Notes: generated by a model from the sequence alone, not told the origin. 64,000 bases of DNA from Malaya genurostris (GCF_030247185.1 NC_080571.1:211354880-211418879); one strand, 5' to 3'. Shown: positions 33,901 through 37,100, counted from the stretch's first letter. Program-made: numbers and translations.

Positions 33901-35306
33901 ACGGGTCAAGTTAAAACCAATGCAAGCAGGACTGTAAGTAGTATACATGCTTTTCATTTTCAAAGACCACATTATTCCAACATTCTTGAACAGAAAACCG
34001 AACATTTTCGATAACATGTTAGCGATTATGGAAAAGTATGCCTACAATTTGGAAGGAATCGTGCAGGAACGTACCAATCAACTTACTGAGGAGAAGAAAA
34101 AAACCGAGTCTTTGCTGCTGCGAATGTTACCCAAGTATATCCATTAAATGACGACGAAGTTGCTGCATATCTTAAGACAAGGCTCTAATTTCAGAACTGT
34201 TGCTGAGTCGTTAATGCGTGGTGAACGCGTCGAAGCAGAATGTTTTGATTGTGTGACAATCTTTTTCAGTGATCTGGTTGGTTTCACCGAATTGTGCGCA
34301 CAAAGTACTCCTCTAGAAGTGGTGGAAATGTTAAACGATCTCTACACGTGTTGTGATTTCATAATTTCAAGCTACGATGTGTACAAGGTGGAGACGATTG
34401 GCGATGCTTATATGGTTGTTTCCGGTTTGCCGATTCGAAACGGAGATCAACATGCCGGAGAGATCGCCTCGCTAGCTTTGCATATGCTGAAGTCTATTTC
34501 GAATTTGGAAATTCGTCACCGCCCAGGGGAGTTCATTCAAATCCGCATCGGAATACATTCCGGACAATGCGTAGCTGGAGTGGTCGGACTGAAGATGCCT
34601 AGATATTGTCTCTTTGGGGATACCGTCAATACGGCATCTCGAATGGAGAGTACAGGGGAACCTCTCAAAATCCACACTTCATCGGTGACGTACAATTTGC
34701 TGAAAAAAATGGGTGGCTTCAAATTTGAAGAGCGTGGCATCATCAAAGTGAAGGGTAAAGGAGATATGAGAACATTTTGGCTGGTCGGAGAGGATGATCA
34801 GAAAAAAATTGATCGTTTTGCTTCTAACAATGCAATGACCAATTTATGTAAGTATAATACTTTATTACTGTTTCAGCAAACAATTTACCGCGTCCCATCA
34901 TATTGCAGCATTATCCTTTATTCCGGATTTAATACAAACTCCTGGTCAGTCACAGTTCAACTTAGCTGATTCGATTCGTCAACTTGTTACACTTGAAAGT
35001 AAAGCATATCGACCTCATCACAGTTGTAGCAATCAGGAGCTTCCAGCGCAAAACATTCCTGCTAACCTGGGATGCTATATTTGCCATAAACGTAAGATTT
35101 GCCAACGCCCACCAGTAATTCATGATGTATCCCAAAAAATTTCCTCTAACGGAGAGCTACAGGAAAGCCAATCCAATTATATTGACGATACTGTTTGCAC
35201 CTGTCGCCGACAGCATTGTCTTCTAGATTATTATAACGATAACCTCATGACAGTAAGAACCATCCGAGAGCCTAGGTCGGCTCCTCTGATAACATTTATG
35301 CAGTAA
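853..35306 (+). CDS. receptor-type guanylyl cyclase (17 exons, 5' end outside window)
   Basis: Single-pass membrane receptor that makes cGMP from GTP. I joined 17 exons by GT/AG borders and phase: 853-983, 1104-1215, 5896-6078, 6149-6266, 6328-6474, 22713-22869, 22935-23025, 23153-23305, 23392-23717, 23787-23901, 32876-32939, 33055-33463, 33526-33695, 33756-33933, 33994-34134, 34195-34847, 34909-35306. The sum is 3546 nt, open to TAA at 35304. Numbering from the first codon here: ANF-receptor-like ectodomain about 1-450, membrane helix about 453-472, kinase-homology domain about 533-784, signalling helix 785-832, cyclase domain about 833-1020, then a long tail. Domain order and length fit insect receptor cyclases such as Gyc32E/Gyc76C; I cannot assign the orthologue. 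The signal peptide and start codon are upstream of base 1. Introns of 4.7, 16.2 and 9.0 kb are full of transposons, yet no exon is broken. Confidence 0.93.
1104..1215 (+). CDS. receptor guanylyl cyclase exon (ectodomain)
   Basis: Follows acceptor ctag at 1100-1103; donor gtgagt at 1216. It reads KMTEMRDEGIAAFIGPDETC... to NIPMISY, matching the conserved FIGP...C...A...W.IPMISY segment of natriuretic-receptor-like ectodomains. The one leading base completes the codon left by the previous exon. Confidence 0.87.
1400..1472 (-). mobile_element. CR1/Jockey-like LINE fragment, left part, target of the I-type insertion
   Basis: The stretch before the left target duplication (gtattcgaacaaaatcgatg...cccgtgag) lines up with 27538-27570 of the related LINE at 26.8-28.7 kb. 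The limit at 1400 is approximate and the similarity is weak beyond it. Confidence 0.5.
1487..5270 (-). mobile_element. degenerate I-type non-LTR retrotransposon (copy A), 5' truncated
   Basis: Close relative of the intact element at 10834-16924, on the same strand. Its 3' end (cataaatacgtttattt) is at about 1490 and it runs to a point inside ORF1. It is flanked by the duplication cccgtgagatggtt at 1473-1486 and 5271-5284. Coding is broken: RNase H, RT and endonuclease pieces fall in different frames (2329-2676, 2894-3193, 3272-3607, 3608-4000, 3951-4610, 4580-4900). About 430 bp matching 12130-12560 of copy B is missing near 2675, and the catalytic DD segment of RT is deleted near 3030. Confidence 0.92.
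2329..4900 (-). pseudogene. broken ORF2 (endonuclease-RT-RNase H) of I-type LINE copy A
   Basis: Reading down the minus strand: endonuclease remnants (CDVFALCETWLTSN, GDFNSHG, GSDHLPI), RT remnants (FGFRRNKGTNNCLALLSS, GLPQGSCLSP) and RNase H (FYTDGSRIEEATGFG, FTDSLSAIESIR). At least four frame breaks. The RT catalytic Asp pair is lost: the frame runs SCLVTPCT directly into VTGPKAIDL, where copy B has LRQLTDDGVVS in between. Confidence 0.88.
5271..5560 (-). mobile_element. CR1/Jockey-like LINE fragment, right part
   Basis: Resembles 27565-27850: shared runs such as gatcattcacgaacagcacg and gaggtacacccgatgtaact around the (F/Y)ADD and QG.. regions of reverse transcriptase, heavily mutated. 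It is the continuation of the piece at about 1400-1472, split by I-type copy A. Confidence 0.7.
5561..5895. other. intron sequence with no recognised feature
   Basis: AT-rich remainder of the 4.7-kb intron, ending in a normal pyrimidine-rich acceptor. I see nothing else in it. Confidence 0.6.
5896..6078 (+). CDS. receptor guanylyl cyclase exon (ectodomain)
   Basis: Acceptor tttttttcag ends at 5895; donor gtgaga at 6079. Phase 0 at both ends, 61 codons. It reads KCADAAVSDKTVYSSFARTL then ...VVSLLLANNWYCFTIVAG, the classic SDK..Y.SF.RT.P and 'W..F.IV' motifs of ANF-receptor domains. It lies 4.7 kb after the previous exon; the intron carries the I-type LINE copy. Confidence 0.9.
6149..6266 (+). 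CDS. receptor guanylyl cyclase exon (ectodomain), weak donor
   Basis: Acceptor gatag at 6144-6148. It reads VQAETNNLTVNHFREYSDYI... to DETYQTTR. The donor that keeps the frame is gtgcga at 6267, a weak site. A much stronger gtgagt lies at 6295, but using it would include an in-frame TAA at 6287-6289. I chose 6267 because the next exon then joins in frame as TTR-I-YIFVGEY. Confidence 0.72.
6328..6474 (+). CDS. receptor guanylyl cyclase exon (ectodomain)
   Basis: Acceptor ataacag ends at 6327; donor gtgagt at 6475. It reads YIFVGEYIEMVDFVRCMQNR... then GDYMVISIDDEIYDSGTKRN, the usual G....R..M..A...G....Y...I stretch of the ectodomain. The intron that follows is 16.2 kb long and holds a full I-type LINE, SINEs, mariner remnants and MITEs. 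Confidence 0.88.
7003..7303. mobile_element. 301-bp MITE-like repeat (copy 1)
   Basis: Closely matches 50359-50659 over its full 301 bp, in the same orientation (shared ttttggctacctgggNagcc start and atatgcggg-type end). The ends form an imperfect inverted repeat around catggcYaccaga. Both copies being equally long argues for a defined element. Confidence 0.75.
7304..9186. other. intron sequence, no gene recognised
   Basis: Part of the large cyclase intron. The ORFs here are short and lack protein-like character. The only repeated text I note is the ggttggccgag motif near 8676, 8952 and 8984. Confidence 0.5.
9187..9387 (-). CDS. possible small secreted four-cysteine peptide (hypothetical)
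   Basis: ORF on the strand opposite to the host gene, inside the 16-kb cyclase intron. From the Met pair at 9387 it encodes 66 residues: a signal-peptide-like start MMVKFVIILFFVCYSHLLGA, then a mature part of about 46 residues with four Cys (in GEVC, YIC, SFC and the terminal SKC). The ORF can start 21 codons further upstream, but only this start gives a clean signal peptide. No intron is needed. No TATA box or AATAAA is obvious on the minus strand. I do not recognise a family. Either a small intron-nested gene or chance; an even number of Cys and a plausible cleavage site favour a gene. Confidence 0.4.
   Translation of the reverse strand: MMVKFVIILFFVCYSHLLGAPPNQFAYLPWGEVCHFQNGYICSRFYTDGRVLFGVGSFCPVRNSKC
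9388..10822. other. intron sequence, no gene recognised
   Basis: AT-rich intron DNA between the small antisense ORF and the full I-type LINE. I see no coding or clearly repeated feature. Confidence 0.5.
11224..14940 (-). CDS. I-type LINE ORF2: endonuclease, reverse transcriptase, RNase H
   Basis: 1238 residues without a break; it nicks the target and copies RNA in place. N-terminal AP-like endonuclease: LQWNCRS, CETWL, GDLNSHG, GSDHLPI. Central RT: FLDIKGAFDSV, GLPQGSCLSPLLYNFYVND, then LTDDGVVSV as the catalytic box. RNase H: FYTDGS, AELAAVH, FTDSLSAIEAIR, PAHCSIPGNERAD. A C-terminal Cys/His motif CACGEGYRDIDHVVWTC. The catalytic box has Thr where Ala is usual (xADD), which may lower activity. 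Start taken at the first Met, 9 codons before MDNLSP, another possible start. Confidence 0.95.
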   Translation of the reverse strand: MSQVLYLLMDNLSPVANDTITVLQWNCRSIMPKLDSFKILLHSQKCDVFALCETWLTSNIALNFNDFNIIRLDRDSPYGGVLLGIKKCYSFYRLNIPSTSSIEVVACQINIKGKDICMASVYIPPKAQVGQQQLNEMVEALPAPRLILGDLNSHGIMWGSVYNDSRSSLIQNICDNFSMTVLNMGSMTRIPRPPARPSALDLSLCSTSIRLDCTWKILPDLHGSDHLPIIISISSSNCIATSASIPYDLTKNIDWIKYQSSISSILNSMEELPPLEEYDFLICSILEAAEQSQTKRFPGPTTNRRPPNPWWDKECSEAKLAKQNACKTFLKRGGGTPQNFEKLMVLETKYKSILRAKKCSYWRHFVEGLSRDTSMSTLWNTARRMRNRNVGNESDEYSNRWIFDFARKVCTDSVPTQSIIRESSPNNGFINNPFSMMEFSIALLSCNNNAPGLDRIKFNLVKNLPNLAKRRLLELFNKFLEQNIVPPDWRQVKVIAIQKPGKPASNHNSYRPIAMLSCIRKLFEKIILRRLDTWVETNGLLSDTQFGFRRNKGTNDCLALLSSDIQIAFAQKQQMASVFLDIKGAFDSVSIDVLSDKLHQNGLPAVINNYLHNLLSEKHMHFSHGDLATLRNSYMGLPQGSCLSPLLYNFYVNDIDSCLVTPCTLRQLTDDGVVSVTGPKTIDLHKPLQDTLDNLSDWAVHLGIEFSAEKTELVVFSRKHDPAQLQLHMMGRMIQQVLTFKYLGVWFDSKCTWGGHIRYLITKCQQRVNFLRTITGSWWGSHPEDLIKLYQTTILSVMEYGCVCFRSAANSHIIKLERIQYRCLRIALGCMHSTHTMSLEVLAGVLPLKDRFWELSSRLLIRCEVLNPMVINNFERLVELRSQTKFMTVYFNHMSQEINPSRYIPIRVSLLNVPDSTLFFDTSMQREVRGIPDHLRSTEIPKIFSSKFRHIDSEKMFYTDGSRIEEATGFGMFNNNVSASFRLQEPASVYIAELAAVHYSLSVIVTLIPNHYFLFTDSLSAIEAIRSNMTGKTEPFFLGKIKQCLNDILNNNYLITIVWVPAHCSIPGNERADILAKRGAIEGEIYERPIASNEFYSSSRQRTLASWQASWDKDDLGRWMHSIIPKISTKAWFRGLDVSRDFIRVMSRLMSNHYTLDAHLLRIGLSETNHCACGEGYRDIDHVVWTCVEYRDVRSQLINSLRTQGRLSNIPVRDILACRDLSYMKLIYHFIKKTGVSI
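14909..16198 (-). CDS. I-type LINE ORF1, gag-like nucleic-acid-binding protein
   Basis: 429 residues, open from ATG at 16198. Three zinc knuckles in a row: C189-C192-H197-C202, C208-C211-H215-C220, C227-C230-H235-C241. The region before them resembles the RNA-binding part of LINE ORF1 proteins. A basic Lys/Ser/Pro-rich stretch (about 310-350) follows. It would coat the element RNA in a cytoplasmic RNP. The last 32 nt overlap ORF2 in another frame. Confidence 0.93.
   Translation of the reverse strand: MDESMDVNPSMNPIPPRTKKYQESSSGPWIVFFRRISKPLNIFQINKGLTSRFSSIKEIIKVNNDKIRVVVNNLKHANDIVSSEHFNKEYKVYIPSKDVEIDGVVTEASLSVDDLLKHGVGRFKNSMLEGVKILECKQLYSVVYEEGKKVYRPSDSFRVTFAGSALPSHVYVDKIRLPVRLFVPNVMNCTNCKKFGHTATYCSNKPKCIKCEGPHKDNDCNKEIEKCIYCGNSPHDDISVCTAFKVHKDKIKLSLKARSKRTYAEMLKTVIDVPPLETENGFSNLEEPEDSDSDENSEGNSFITTQGSVKRKKSSSKLPKKTPKISSSKKDPRVKQKKSKPKTVPPGLSNSQTNPGSSTEKDNNPVGSISQPPTGLLKFSEIVEWIFSAFNISEPLKTLIMAFLPIARTFLKQLSAQWPIVSGFVSFDG
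16199..16924 (-). promoter_or_regulatory. 5' UTR and internal promoter of the I-type LINE
   Basis: Untranslated leader of copy B. Initiator (TCATTC across the border) and DPE-like GGTTG at +28-32 lie at the extreme 5' end, as expected for TATA-less LINE promoters. The middle (about 16555-16680) holds imperfect repeats of an about 18-bp unit (gtgcctttgcactcttcc). ORFs here are not protein-like. Confidence 0.65.
16936..17179. other. intron sequence, nothing recognised
   Basis: Short AT-rich stretch between the I-type LINE and a mariner fragment. Confidence 0.5.
17180..17400 (-). pseudogene. mariner-type transposase fragment
   Basis: The minus strand codes for KVTLLHDNARPHIAKVVKKY LETL, the second-Asp block (HDNARPH) of a mariner/Tc1-type catalytic domain. 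The rest of the gene is absent or unrecognisable. Confidence 0.7.
17463..17612 (+). mobile_element. tRNA-derived SINE (family 1, copy 1)
   Basis: Box A-like ggtatagcttgatggattag and box B-like gggttcgatttcc, then a body ending ccttaaggttaaaacctcta. It matches 47523-47672 along its length. Borders are approximate; no target duplication is clear for this copy. Confidence 0.85.
17613..18448. other. intron sequence with part of a dispersed repeat
   Basis: No gene. From about 18340 it contains the 'aattccgg...tcatttgaatct...aaaaatcgg' repeat that recurs throughout the large introns. The MITE at 18457-19016 has inserted into that repeat. Confidence 0.55.
18457..19016. mobile_element. hAT-type MITE (560 bp), copy 1
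   Basis: Terminal inverted repeats cagagctgcaaat and atttagtagctctg, flanked by a perfect 8-bp duplication gtcaagct (18449-18456, 19017-19024), as in hAT elements. No transposase. A second, inverted copy is at 24456-25945. The duplication sits inside the dispersed repeat; removing the MITE restores 'aaaaatcggtcaagctacctcagagaaaa'-type text. Confidence 0.93.
19255..19690. repeat. dispersed repeat, two units
   Basis: Two successive units share 'ttcgggaatcac/ttccggaacccg', 'tcggatccggataaaattca', 'cattgaatctaagtttatgaaaatcgg' and 'catctctaagaa/catctatgagaaaa'. Other units lie at about 18340, 24120, 25970, 26170 and 26310. Confidence 0.7.
19850..20165 (-). pseudogene. mariner transposase, C-terminal part
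   Basis: The minus strand carries the second-Asp block (LSHHDNA) and the third (PPYSSDLAPNDFYLFPSVK), then LRGEQFNTPKEAVKN and a C-terminus near KKFVYSMQKCINHLEEHFEK. It continues the piece at 21653-22205, separated by an insertion. Frameshifted. Confidence 0.8.
20168..21652. mobile_element. 1.5-kb insertion splitting a mariner element
   Basis: The mariner reading stops at ...NSDWYT on one side and resumes at CLPEVLHDER on the other. The insert ends are similar when inverted: acacagaaaaaaa and tttttttgctgtgt. Target duplication not resolved. Its interior has scattered gacgtaatg/gtaatatcacac-type motifs and the foldback MITE at 20999-21180. No transposase seen. Confidence 0.6.
20999..21180. 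mobile_element. foldback MITE (182 bp), copy 1
   Basis: Nearly perfect hairpin with arms of about 78 bp: begins gtttacacttcagctggctg and ends cagccagcagaagtgtaaac, with a loop of about 25 bp around attgaacgtattggacc. Same family as 24691-24874. Confidence 0.93.
21653..22205 (-). pseudogene. mariner transposase, N-terminal and central part
   Basis: The minus strand shows FRAMIYYDFSRGLSRQKCFNQL-like text in broken frames (FRAMIYYDF is typical of mariner), YNEFNCGRRSLVDEF, RPKSDVLPENIDAVKNLIME, the first catalytic block TGDET, and YEPETKQQSTVWVFQGEPN. Several frameshifts. Together with 19850-20165 it makes a nearly whole dead mariner. Confidence 0.88.
22366..22597. mobile_element. MITE (232 bp) just upstream of a cyclase exon
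   Basis: Inverted ends of about 30 bp built on agaacggccaataagcca / tggcttattggccgttctc, with cacgc / ggcgtg at the tips. The flanking aaat on both sides could be the target duplication. It ends 116 bp before the exon at 22713. Confidence 0.85.
22713..22869 (+). CDS. receptor guanylyl cyclase exon (ectodomain)
   Basis: Acceptor gttttcag ends at 22712; donor gtaaga at 22870. Joined to the previous CAA-G it reads EYSDFYQKYIGSAKQKFPNR then YSYKDIQERLQEAFLSVLRI. 'EAFLSVL.I.P..P.NP.Y' fits the segment of receptor cyclases where the second lobe begins. A 232-bp MITE ends 116 bp before this exon. Confidence 0.86.
22935..23025 (+). CDS. receptor guanylyl cyclase exon (ectodomain)
   Basis: Acceptor ggcag ends at 22934; donor gtatgt at 23026. 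It reads KLCHRIKWYARQEPFHVPLP then TNPKIFQEIQ. The short introns on each side (65 and 127 bp) and the maintained phase support it. Confidence 0.84.
23153..23305 (+). CDS. receptor guanylyl cyclase exon (ectodomain)
   Basis: Acceptor gcttag ends at 23152; donor gtgagt at 23306. 51 codons in phase 0: VPIHAAHLYDAVLIYARAAT then EVIQGGGDFRDGRQIM. 'A.HLYDAV..YA.A..E....G.....G..I' is a diagnostic ANF-receptor stretch. Confidence 0.9.
23392..23717 (+). CDS. receptor guanylyl cyclase exon (juxtamembrane and transmembrane)
   Basis: Acceptor gacacag ends at 23391; donor gtagta at 23718. It opens with VYIDGNGDAEGNFSVIALQI (D.NGD..GN), carries the juxtamembrane Cys pair PPCGF...EKCRP, and ends with one hydrophobic helix near ITGITVAVLFITILAVILF. 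This is the single membrane span dividing the ectodomain from the cytoplasmic half. Confidence 0.92.
23787..23901 (+). CDS. receptor guanylyl cyclase exon (start of cytoplasmic part)
   Basis: Acceptor ttttcag ends at 23786; donor gtatgt at 23902. It reads HYRYEQTLACLLWKVEMKDV, the conserved post-membrane 'YR.E..L..LLWK....D' motif of receptor cyclases, then INSPDMLYCNESKKKL. The next intron is 9.0 kb. Confidence 0.9.
24110..24230. repeat. dispersed repeat unit (degenerate)
   Basis: Degenerate 'accgaaatctgggaaccggtat'-type unit of the family seen at 19255-19690. Weak. Confidence 0.4.
24264..24447. mobile_element. hAT-type MITE (184 bp)
   Basis: Ends TAGAGTACCTATAACCAGAG and CTCTGGTTATAGTCACTCTA, imperfect inverted repeats. 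Flanks ttctaaac (24256-24263) and ctctaaac (24448-24455) match 7 of 8, a hAT-size duplication. Its right flank is also the left flank of the next element. Confidence 0.85.
24540..25477. mobile_element. nested DNA element (938 bp) with ctaggacaggacc ends
   Basis: Perfect 13-bp inverted ends ctaggacaggacc / ggtcctgtcctag and a perfect 8-bp duplication gctctacc (24532-24539, 25478-25485). The uninterrupted site is seen in the other copy near 18928-18940, where one gtagaac (gttctac inverted) is present. hAT-like target size; no transposase. It contains the foldback MITE 24691-24874. Confidence 0.93.
24691..24874. mobile_element. foldback MITE (184 bp), copy 2
   Basis: Same hairpin family as 20999-21180: starts gtttacacttctgctggctg and ends with cagcaatagtgtaaac; arms of about 78 bp. 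Confidence 0.93.
25970..26420. repeat. dispersed repeat, three units
   Basis: Three units with 'aattccggaaccgg', 'tcggaataaaattcaggaat', 'cctttcatttgaatctaagc', 'ggttcagccatctctgagaa'. Same family as 19255-19690. ORFs crossing it are not genes. Confidence 0.75.
26840..28660 (-). mobile_element. CR1/Jockey-like non-LTR retrotransposon fragment
   Basis: The minus strand from 28660 downward codes LINE pieces: the linker before RT (NLKADPKQFWSHRRNKTSS), RT start (DGLPPTFVKECSSSLPASLL), VFERMVLDVLYPQ, and the 241-residue RT palm at 27221-27946. A C-terminal piece reads FDLLNENINCPKLLERNNFN. No RNase H. 5' truncated, and bounded at 28664 by a Tc1/mariner element. The 3' border near 26840 is uncertain. 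Confidence 0.85.
27221..27946 (-). pseudogene. reverse transcriptase fragment of the CR1/Jockey-like LINE
   Basis: 241 codons open. Motifs: SGVPQGSHLGLLLLVLFVND, catalytic MYADDLKMYR, KCNVITFSRAQ and SILEYGVTIWAPYH. The upstream and downstream parts lie in other frames, so the gene is dead. Confidence 0.85.
28665..29594 (-). mobile_element. Tc1/mariner-superfamily element, internally deleted (930 bp)
   Basis: Flanked by TA (28663-28664, 29595-29596), with ends aagagtgttccag / ctggaacagtct. The minus strand holds an N-terminal helix-turn-helix (MRGLSAEQRRKIVYKWCTER, then LSLRKIAKMEGVSEKAVRNA) at about 29270-29455 and a C-terminal catalytic piece (LASCHYSKSAIEWYTTKNVI, then PKDMNPQNCPQL) at about 28985-29180. 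The middle of the transposase is missing. Confidence 0.88.
29597..30496. other. intron sequence, no gene recognised
   Basis: Part of the 9-kb cyclase intron. AT-rich, with no coding signal or repeat I can name. Confidence 0.5.
30497..30772. mobile_element. MITE with about 80-bp inverted repeats
   Basis: Left arm aacagttttaaaattgtttt... to gttggactgcaaatgccacc; right arm ggtgccattagcagtccaac... to aattaaaaacagt. The arms pair for about 80 bp with a few mismatches. Target duplication not resolved. Confidence 0.8.
31018..31204 (-). mobile_element. tRNA-derived SINE (family 2, copy 1)
   Basis: The minus strand starts with a tRNA-like head: ggcggttcaatgcatacgac (box A side), a stem-loop around ctggccttacaagccag with TAC in the anticodon position (Val-like), and box B atgttcgagccccg. 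Matches 51706-51925. Confidence 0.85.
31205..31855. other. intron sequence, nothing recognised
   Basis: AT-rich DNA between a SINE and a MITE. Confidence 0.5.
31856..32116. mobile_element. MITE with imperfect inverted repeats (about 260 bp)
   Basis: Left arm gtcaat...aagtacaattcagacg...ttccgtc...caccgtcaccg pairs with right arm gacggtgacggaaggagatg...cgtctgaatcgtactttattgac. The left arm has about 12 extra bases. The 63-codon ORF inside (31943-32134) belongs to this repeat, not to a gene. Confidence 0.7.
32117..32875. other. intron sequence before the linker exon
   Basis: No gene seen. It contains similar flanking phrases (gtataagcaagtgacagtttctc near 32390 and its inverse near 32575), suggesting another degenerate inverted-repeat element at about 32360-32605. 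Confidence 0.45.
32876..32939 (+). CDS. receptor guanylyl cyclase short linker exon
   Basis: Only 64 bp: acceptor acacag ends at 32875, donor gtaagt at 32940. It reads VCRQSILTAGGDSTKRAFTN then I, and the codon G is completed in the next exon as GLYRGN. It replaces the usual DFRYS...IG segment before the kinase-homology domain. I accept it on splice sites, phase on both sides and the fit of 'FTNIGLYRG'; it is the least certain exon by content. Confidence 0.68.
33055..33463 (+). CDS. receptor guanylyl cyclase exon (kinase-homology domain, N half)
   Basis: Acceptor tttacag ends at 33054; donor gtaata at 33464. It opens LYRGNIVAIKYLHKRSVDIT (the VAIK lysine is present), then MRELRHENLITFIGA. 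The catalytic loop is SHGHLRSSKILID, lacking the HRD aspartate, and SDFGLHEF keeps DFG. This is the expected pseudokinase pattern of receptor cyclases: regulation, not phosphotransfer. Confidence 0.92.
33526..33695 (+). CDS. receptor guanylyl cyclase exon (kinase-homology domain, C lobe)
   Basis: Acceptor taacag ends at 33525; donor gtaaaa at 33696. It reads CLWKSPEILRNP (the LW.SPE motif) and GDVYSFGIILYEIMGRKGPW (the D.YSFGI...E motif), both standard in receptor cyclase pseudokinases. Confidence 0.92.
33756..33933 (+). CDS. receptor guanylyl cyclase exon (end of kinase-homology domain)
   Basis: Acceptor tttcag ends at 33755; donor gtaagt at 33934. It reads FRPPLRVLDAPEYVIQCLQA then CWEEDPEDRPDI. 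The CW.EDP..RPD box closes the kinase-homology domain. Confidence 0.92.
33994..34134 (+). CDS. receptor guanylyl cyclase exon (signalling helix)
   Basis: Acceptor gaacag ends at 33993; donor gtatat at 34135. It reads NIFDNMLAIMEKYAYNLEGI, then VQERTNQLTEEKKKTESLLL and RMLPK. This is the dimerising coiled-coil helix that joins kinase homology and catalytic domains. The 60-bp intron after it contains an in-frame TAA; removing it restores MLPKTVAESLMRG. Confidence 0.92.
34195..34847 (+). CDS. receptor guanylyl cyclase exon (catalytic domain)
   Basis: Acceptor tttcag ends at 34194; donor gtaagt at 34848. It holds the class III cyclase domain: ECFDCVTIFFSDLVGFTELC (first metal Asp), YKVETIGDAYMVVSGLP (second metal Asp, and the Glu that selects guanine), IRIGIHSGQCVAGVVGLKMP, and PRYCLFGDTVNTASRMEST (Cys selecting guanine, Asn and Arg of the active site). 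All key residues are present, so catalysis is expected. Confidence 0.96.
34909..35306 (+). CDS. receptor guanylyl cyclase last exon (Cys-rich C-terminal tail)
   Basis: Acceptor tattgcag ends at 34908. An earlier tttcag at 34871-34876 would put a stop in frame, so I prefer 34908. It reads LSFIPDLIQTPGQSQFNLAD..., a Cys-rich part (CYICHKRKICQRPP, TVCTCRRQHCLL), and ends PLITFMQ with TAA at 35304-35306. The tail is not a domain I recognise. Confidence 0.82.
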
Positions 35307-35410
35307 ACGAAAGAAATAATTGTATAACAGTTTTAAACTAAGCGGTTTCAATGGAACAGTCACAGGACGCAAGACTATAAATGTGTTTTTGGATGTGATT
35401 TTATGATGTA

Positions 35411-35416
35411 AATAAA
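35411..35416 (+). terminator. polyadenylation signal of the receptor cyclase gene
   Basis: AATAAA 105 bases after the stop codon, followed by an A-rich stretch. It is the first canonical signal downstream of the gene. Confidence 0.6.
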
Positions 35417-35978
35417 TGTGTATTGAAAAAAAATTTTAAATGGATTTTAAGGATAAACAATGAAGCAATAGTTTGTTAAGAGAGTTCAGAATACAAGTAG
35501 CTGATATTGCAAGCCAGATGTCGTATGTTCACCTCCCGATCTAGAAGTATTCTTAGCGTCAGTAAGATCGTGTCACTAGCTATGCAAAAGTCCTATATCG
35601 ACTCGGCTACGAAGTCTGTTGAATCGAAATCCTAGTTTCACTTGCTCAATATAGACAATTTGAAAACCTTTCAAATTCACGTCACGGCTTCATTGCCTAA
35701 TATAGATTAAAAGTTAGATAAAATAAAAATGATCAGATGATATCGGTGCACAAATTTTACTCGTTGATTGTTTTGCCTTTTCATCCTGATTCGTTCATTT
35801 CGAACCACGAGACAAAAAACAACCCAGTTAACGATTCCAAATCAGACGCAACACCCGATTCCGAACCGATCCGAGTCAAAACCGGTAGTTGCATCTGATT
35901 CCATTTCCATTTGAAAATCATTAAGAAATCCGAATCAAATTCCAGACGAGCAAAGGTTTTATATTTTTTCTCATGAAT
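35417..35978. other. intergenic, no gene recognised
   Basis: Start of the 5.4-kb space between the cyclase gene and Hrs. No ORF here looks protein-like. Confidence 0.5.
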
Positions 35979-35982
35979 CGAA

Positions 35983-36476
35983 CACCACAGATAACATATA
36001 TACAGGCTCGAACAAAATTTTTCAAAATCCCGTGTAAATTTCAAATTTGCTATACGTTGGAAACACTACTGCCACCTACTCGACTGTTCGCCGCGATCTT
36101 TCAAAACGTTTCACTACATTCCGGAACGATAACAAAATACTCCTGTCTGTTATAGAAATATTCCAACTACAGCAATTTTAACACTTATCGCATGATTTCC
36201 CTAAGTGTTAAAGACAACTTCATTTCCATGGCGCATAAATCACACGAGAATTCGATCGGAATAAAACAAAAACAATCTTGTCATTTTAACCAACAGCAAA
36301 ACAAAACTTCACGCTAGAGTGAATGTTGCACCCAAAATTGTGGCTCATGTGACAGCGGCACCCGAATCGTGGAGGCACATCGTGTCGATCGTGGTGACAT
36401 CAGCAAGTGTTCGCCACGCTGATTGAACAAATTTTACACACAGTTCATATGTGAGCCTGTATATCTGTTATCTGTG
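35983..36476. mobile_element. MITE (494 bp) with CGAA duplication
   Basis: Inverted ends caccacagataacatatata and tatatctgttatctgtg, with CGAA on both sides (35979-35982, 36477-36480). An unfilled version of the same flank is present at about 36920-36975 (ttctcaagagtcgaatattaac), which supports the borders. Confidence 0.82.
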
Positions 36477-37100
36477 CGAATACTAAAAATATACATACAA
36501 AAGTGCACAAAAATTTAGTTAAAAATCGCTCTTTAATGATTCAGTAACTTTCTGTGGCATTTTTGATTAATATTTATGAAGAAATCGTAAGATGAAATGT
36601 AAAATTCGAAGAAGTGAAGTTGGTGCTGTTTTTGTATCTGGGAAATTCTGAGTTCTTATGGTTGGATGACAGATTAAATGATAAATAATGATCAAAGCTT
36701 ATTTTTTTCGTCTATTTGCTCATGTTTTTTCACATAAATCGAATCTCTATGTGAGCTGATGAATTCAAATTGCATCAACACGTGAAGGATCATTTTTTAA
36801 ATTCATATTAGTAAGGTTTTACGATCTGCACTCGTTCAAACTTAAGTAAATTGAAAAAAATGATCCAGAACCCAATATTCACTGCGTTGGTCAAGTGGCG
36901 TGCTTTGAACTAAGCAAAGGTTTTATATTTTTTCTCAAGAGTCGAATATTAACAAATAACATACAAAAGTATACAAAAATTTGGTAAACAATTGACATTT
37001 CAACTTGGAAGAAGTGAGGTTGATGCTGTGAAAATCTTAGTTCTTATGGTTGGATGTACAGATGCAATGATAAATAATGACCAAATTTCTACTCTTTATT
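36477..37100. repeat. direct repeat about 465 bp apart
   Basis: 36477-36700 and about 36945-37090 share blocks such as acatacaaaagtRYacaaaa, gaagtgaRgttgRtgctgt and agttcttatggttggatg. The left flank of the MITE (caaaggttttatattttttc) also recurs at 36918-36937. So one unit was duplicated and one copy then received the MITE. Confidence 0.7.

Noticed and set aside
34148..34969. Separate gene starting MTTKLLHILR
   Set aside because: Its first codons are the 60-bp intron 34135-34194; it is the cyclase exon of the receptor gene, and its end runs into the next intron.
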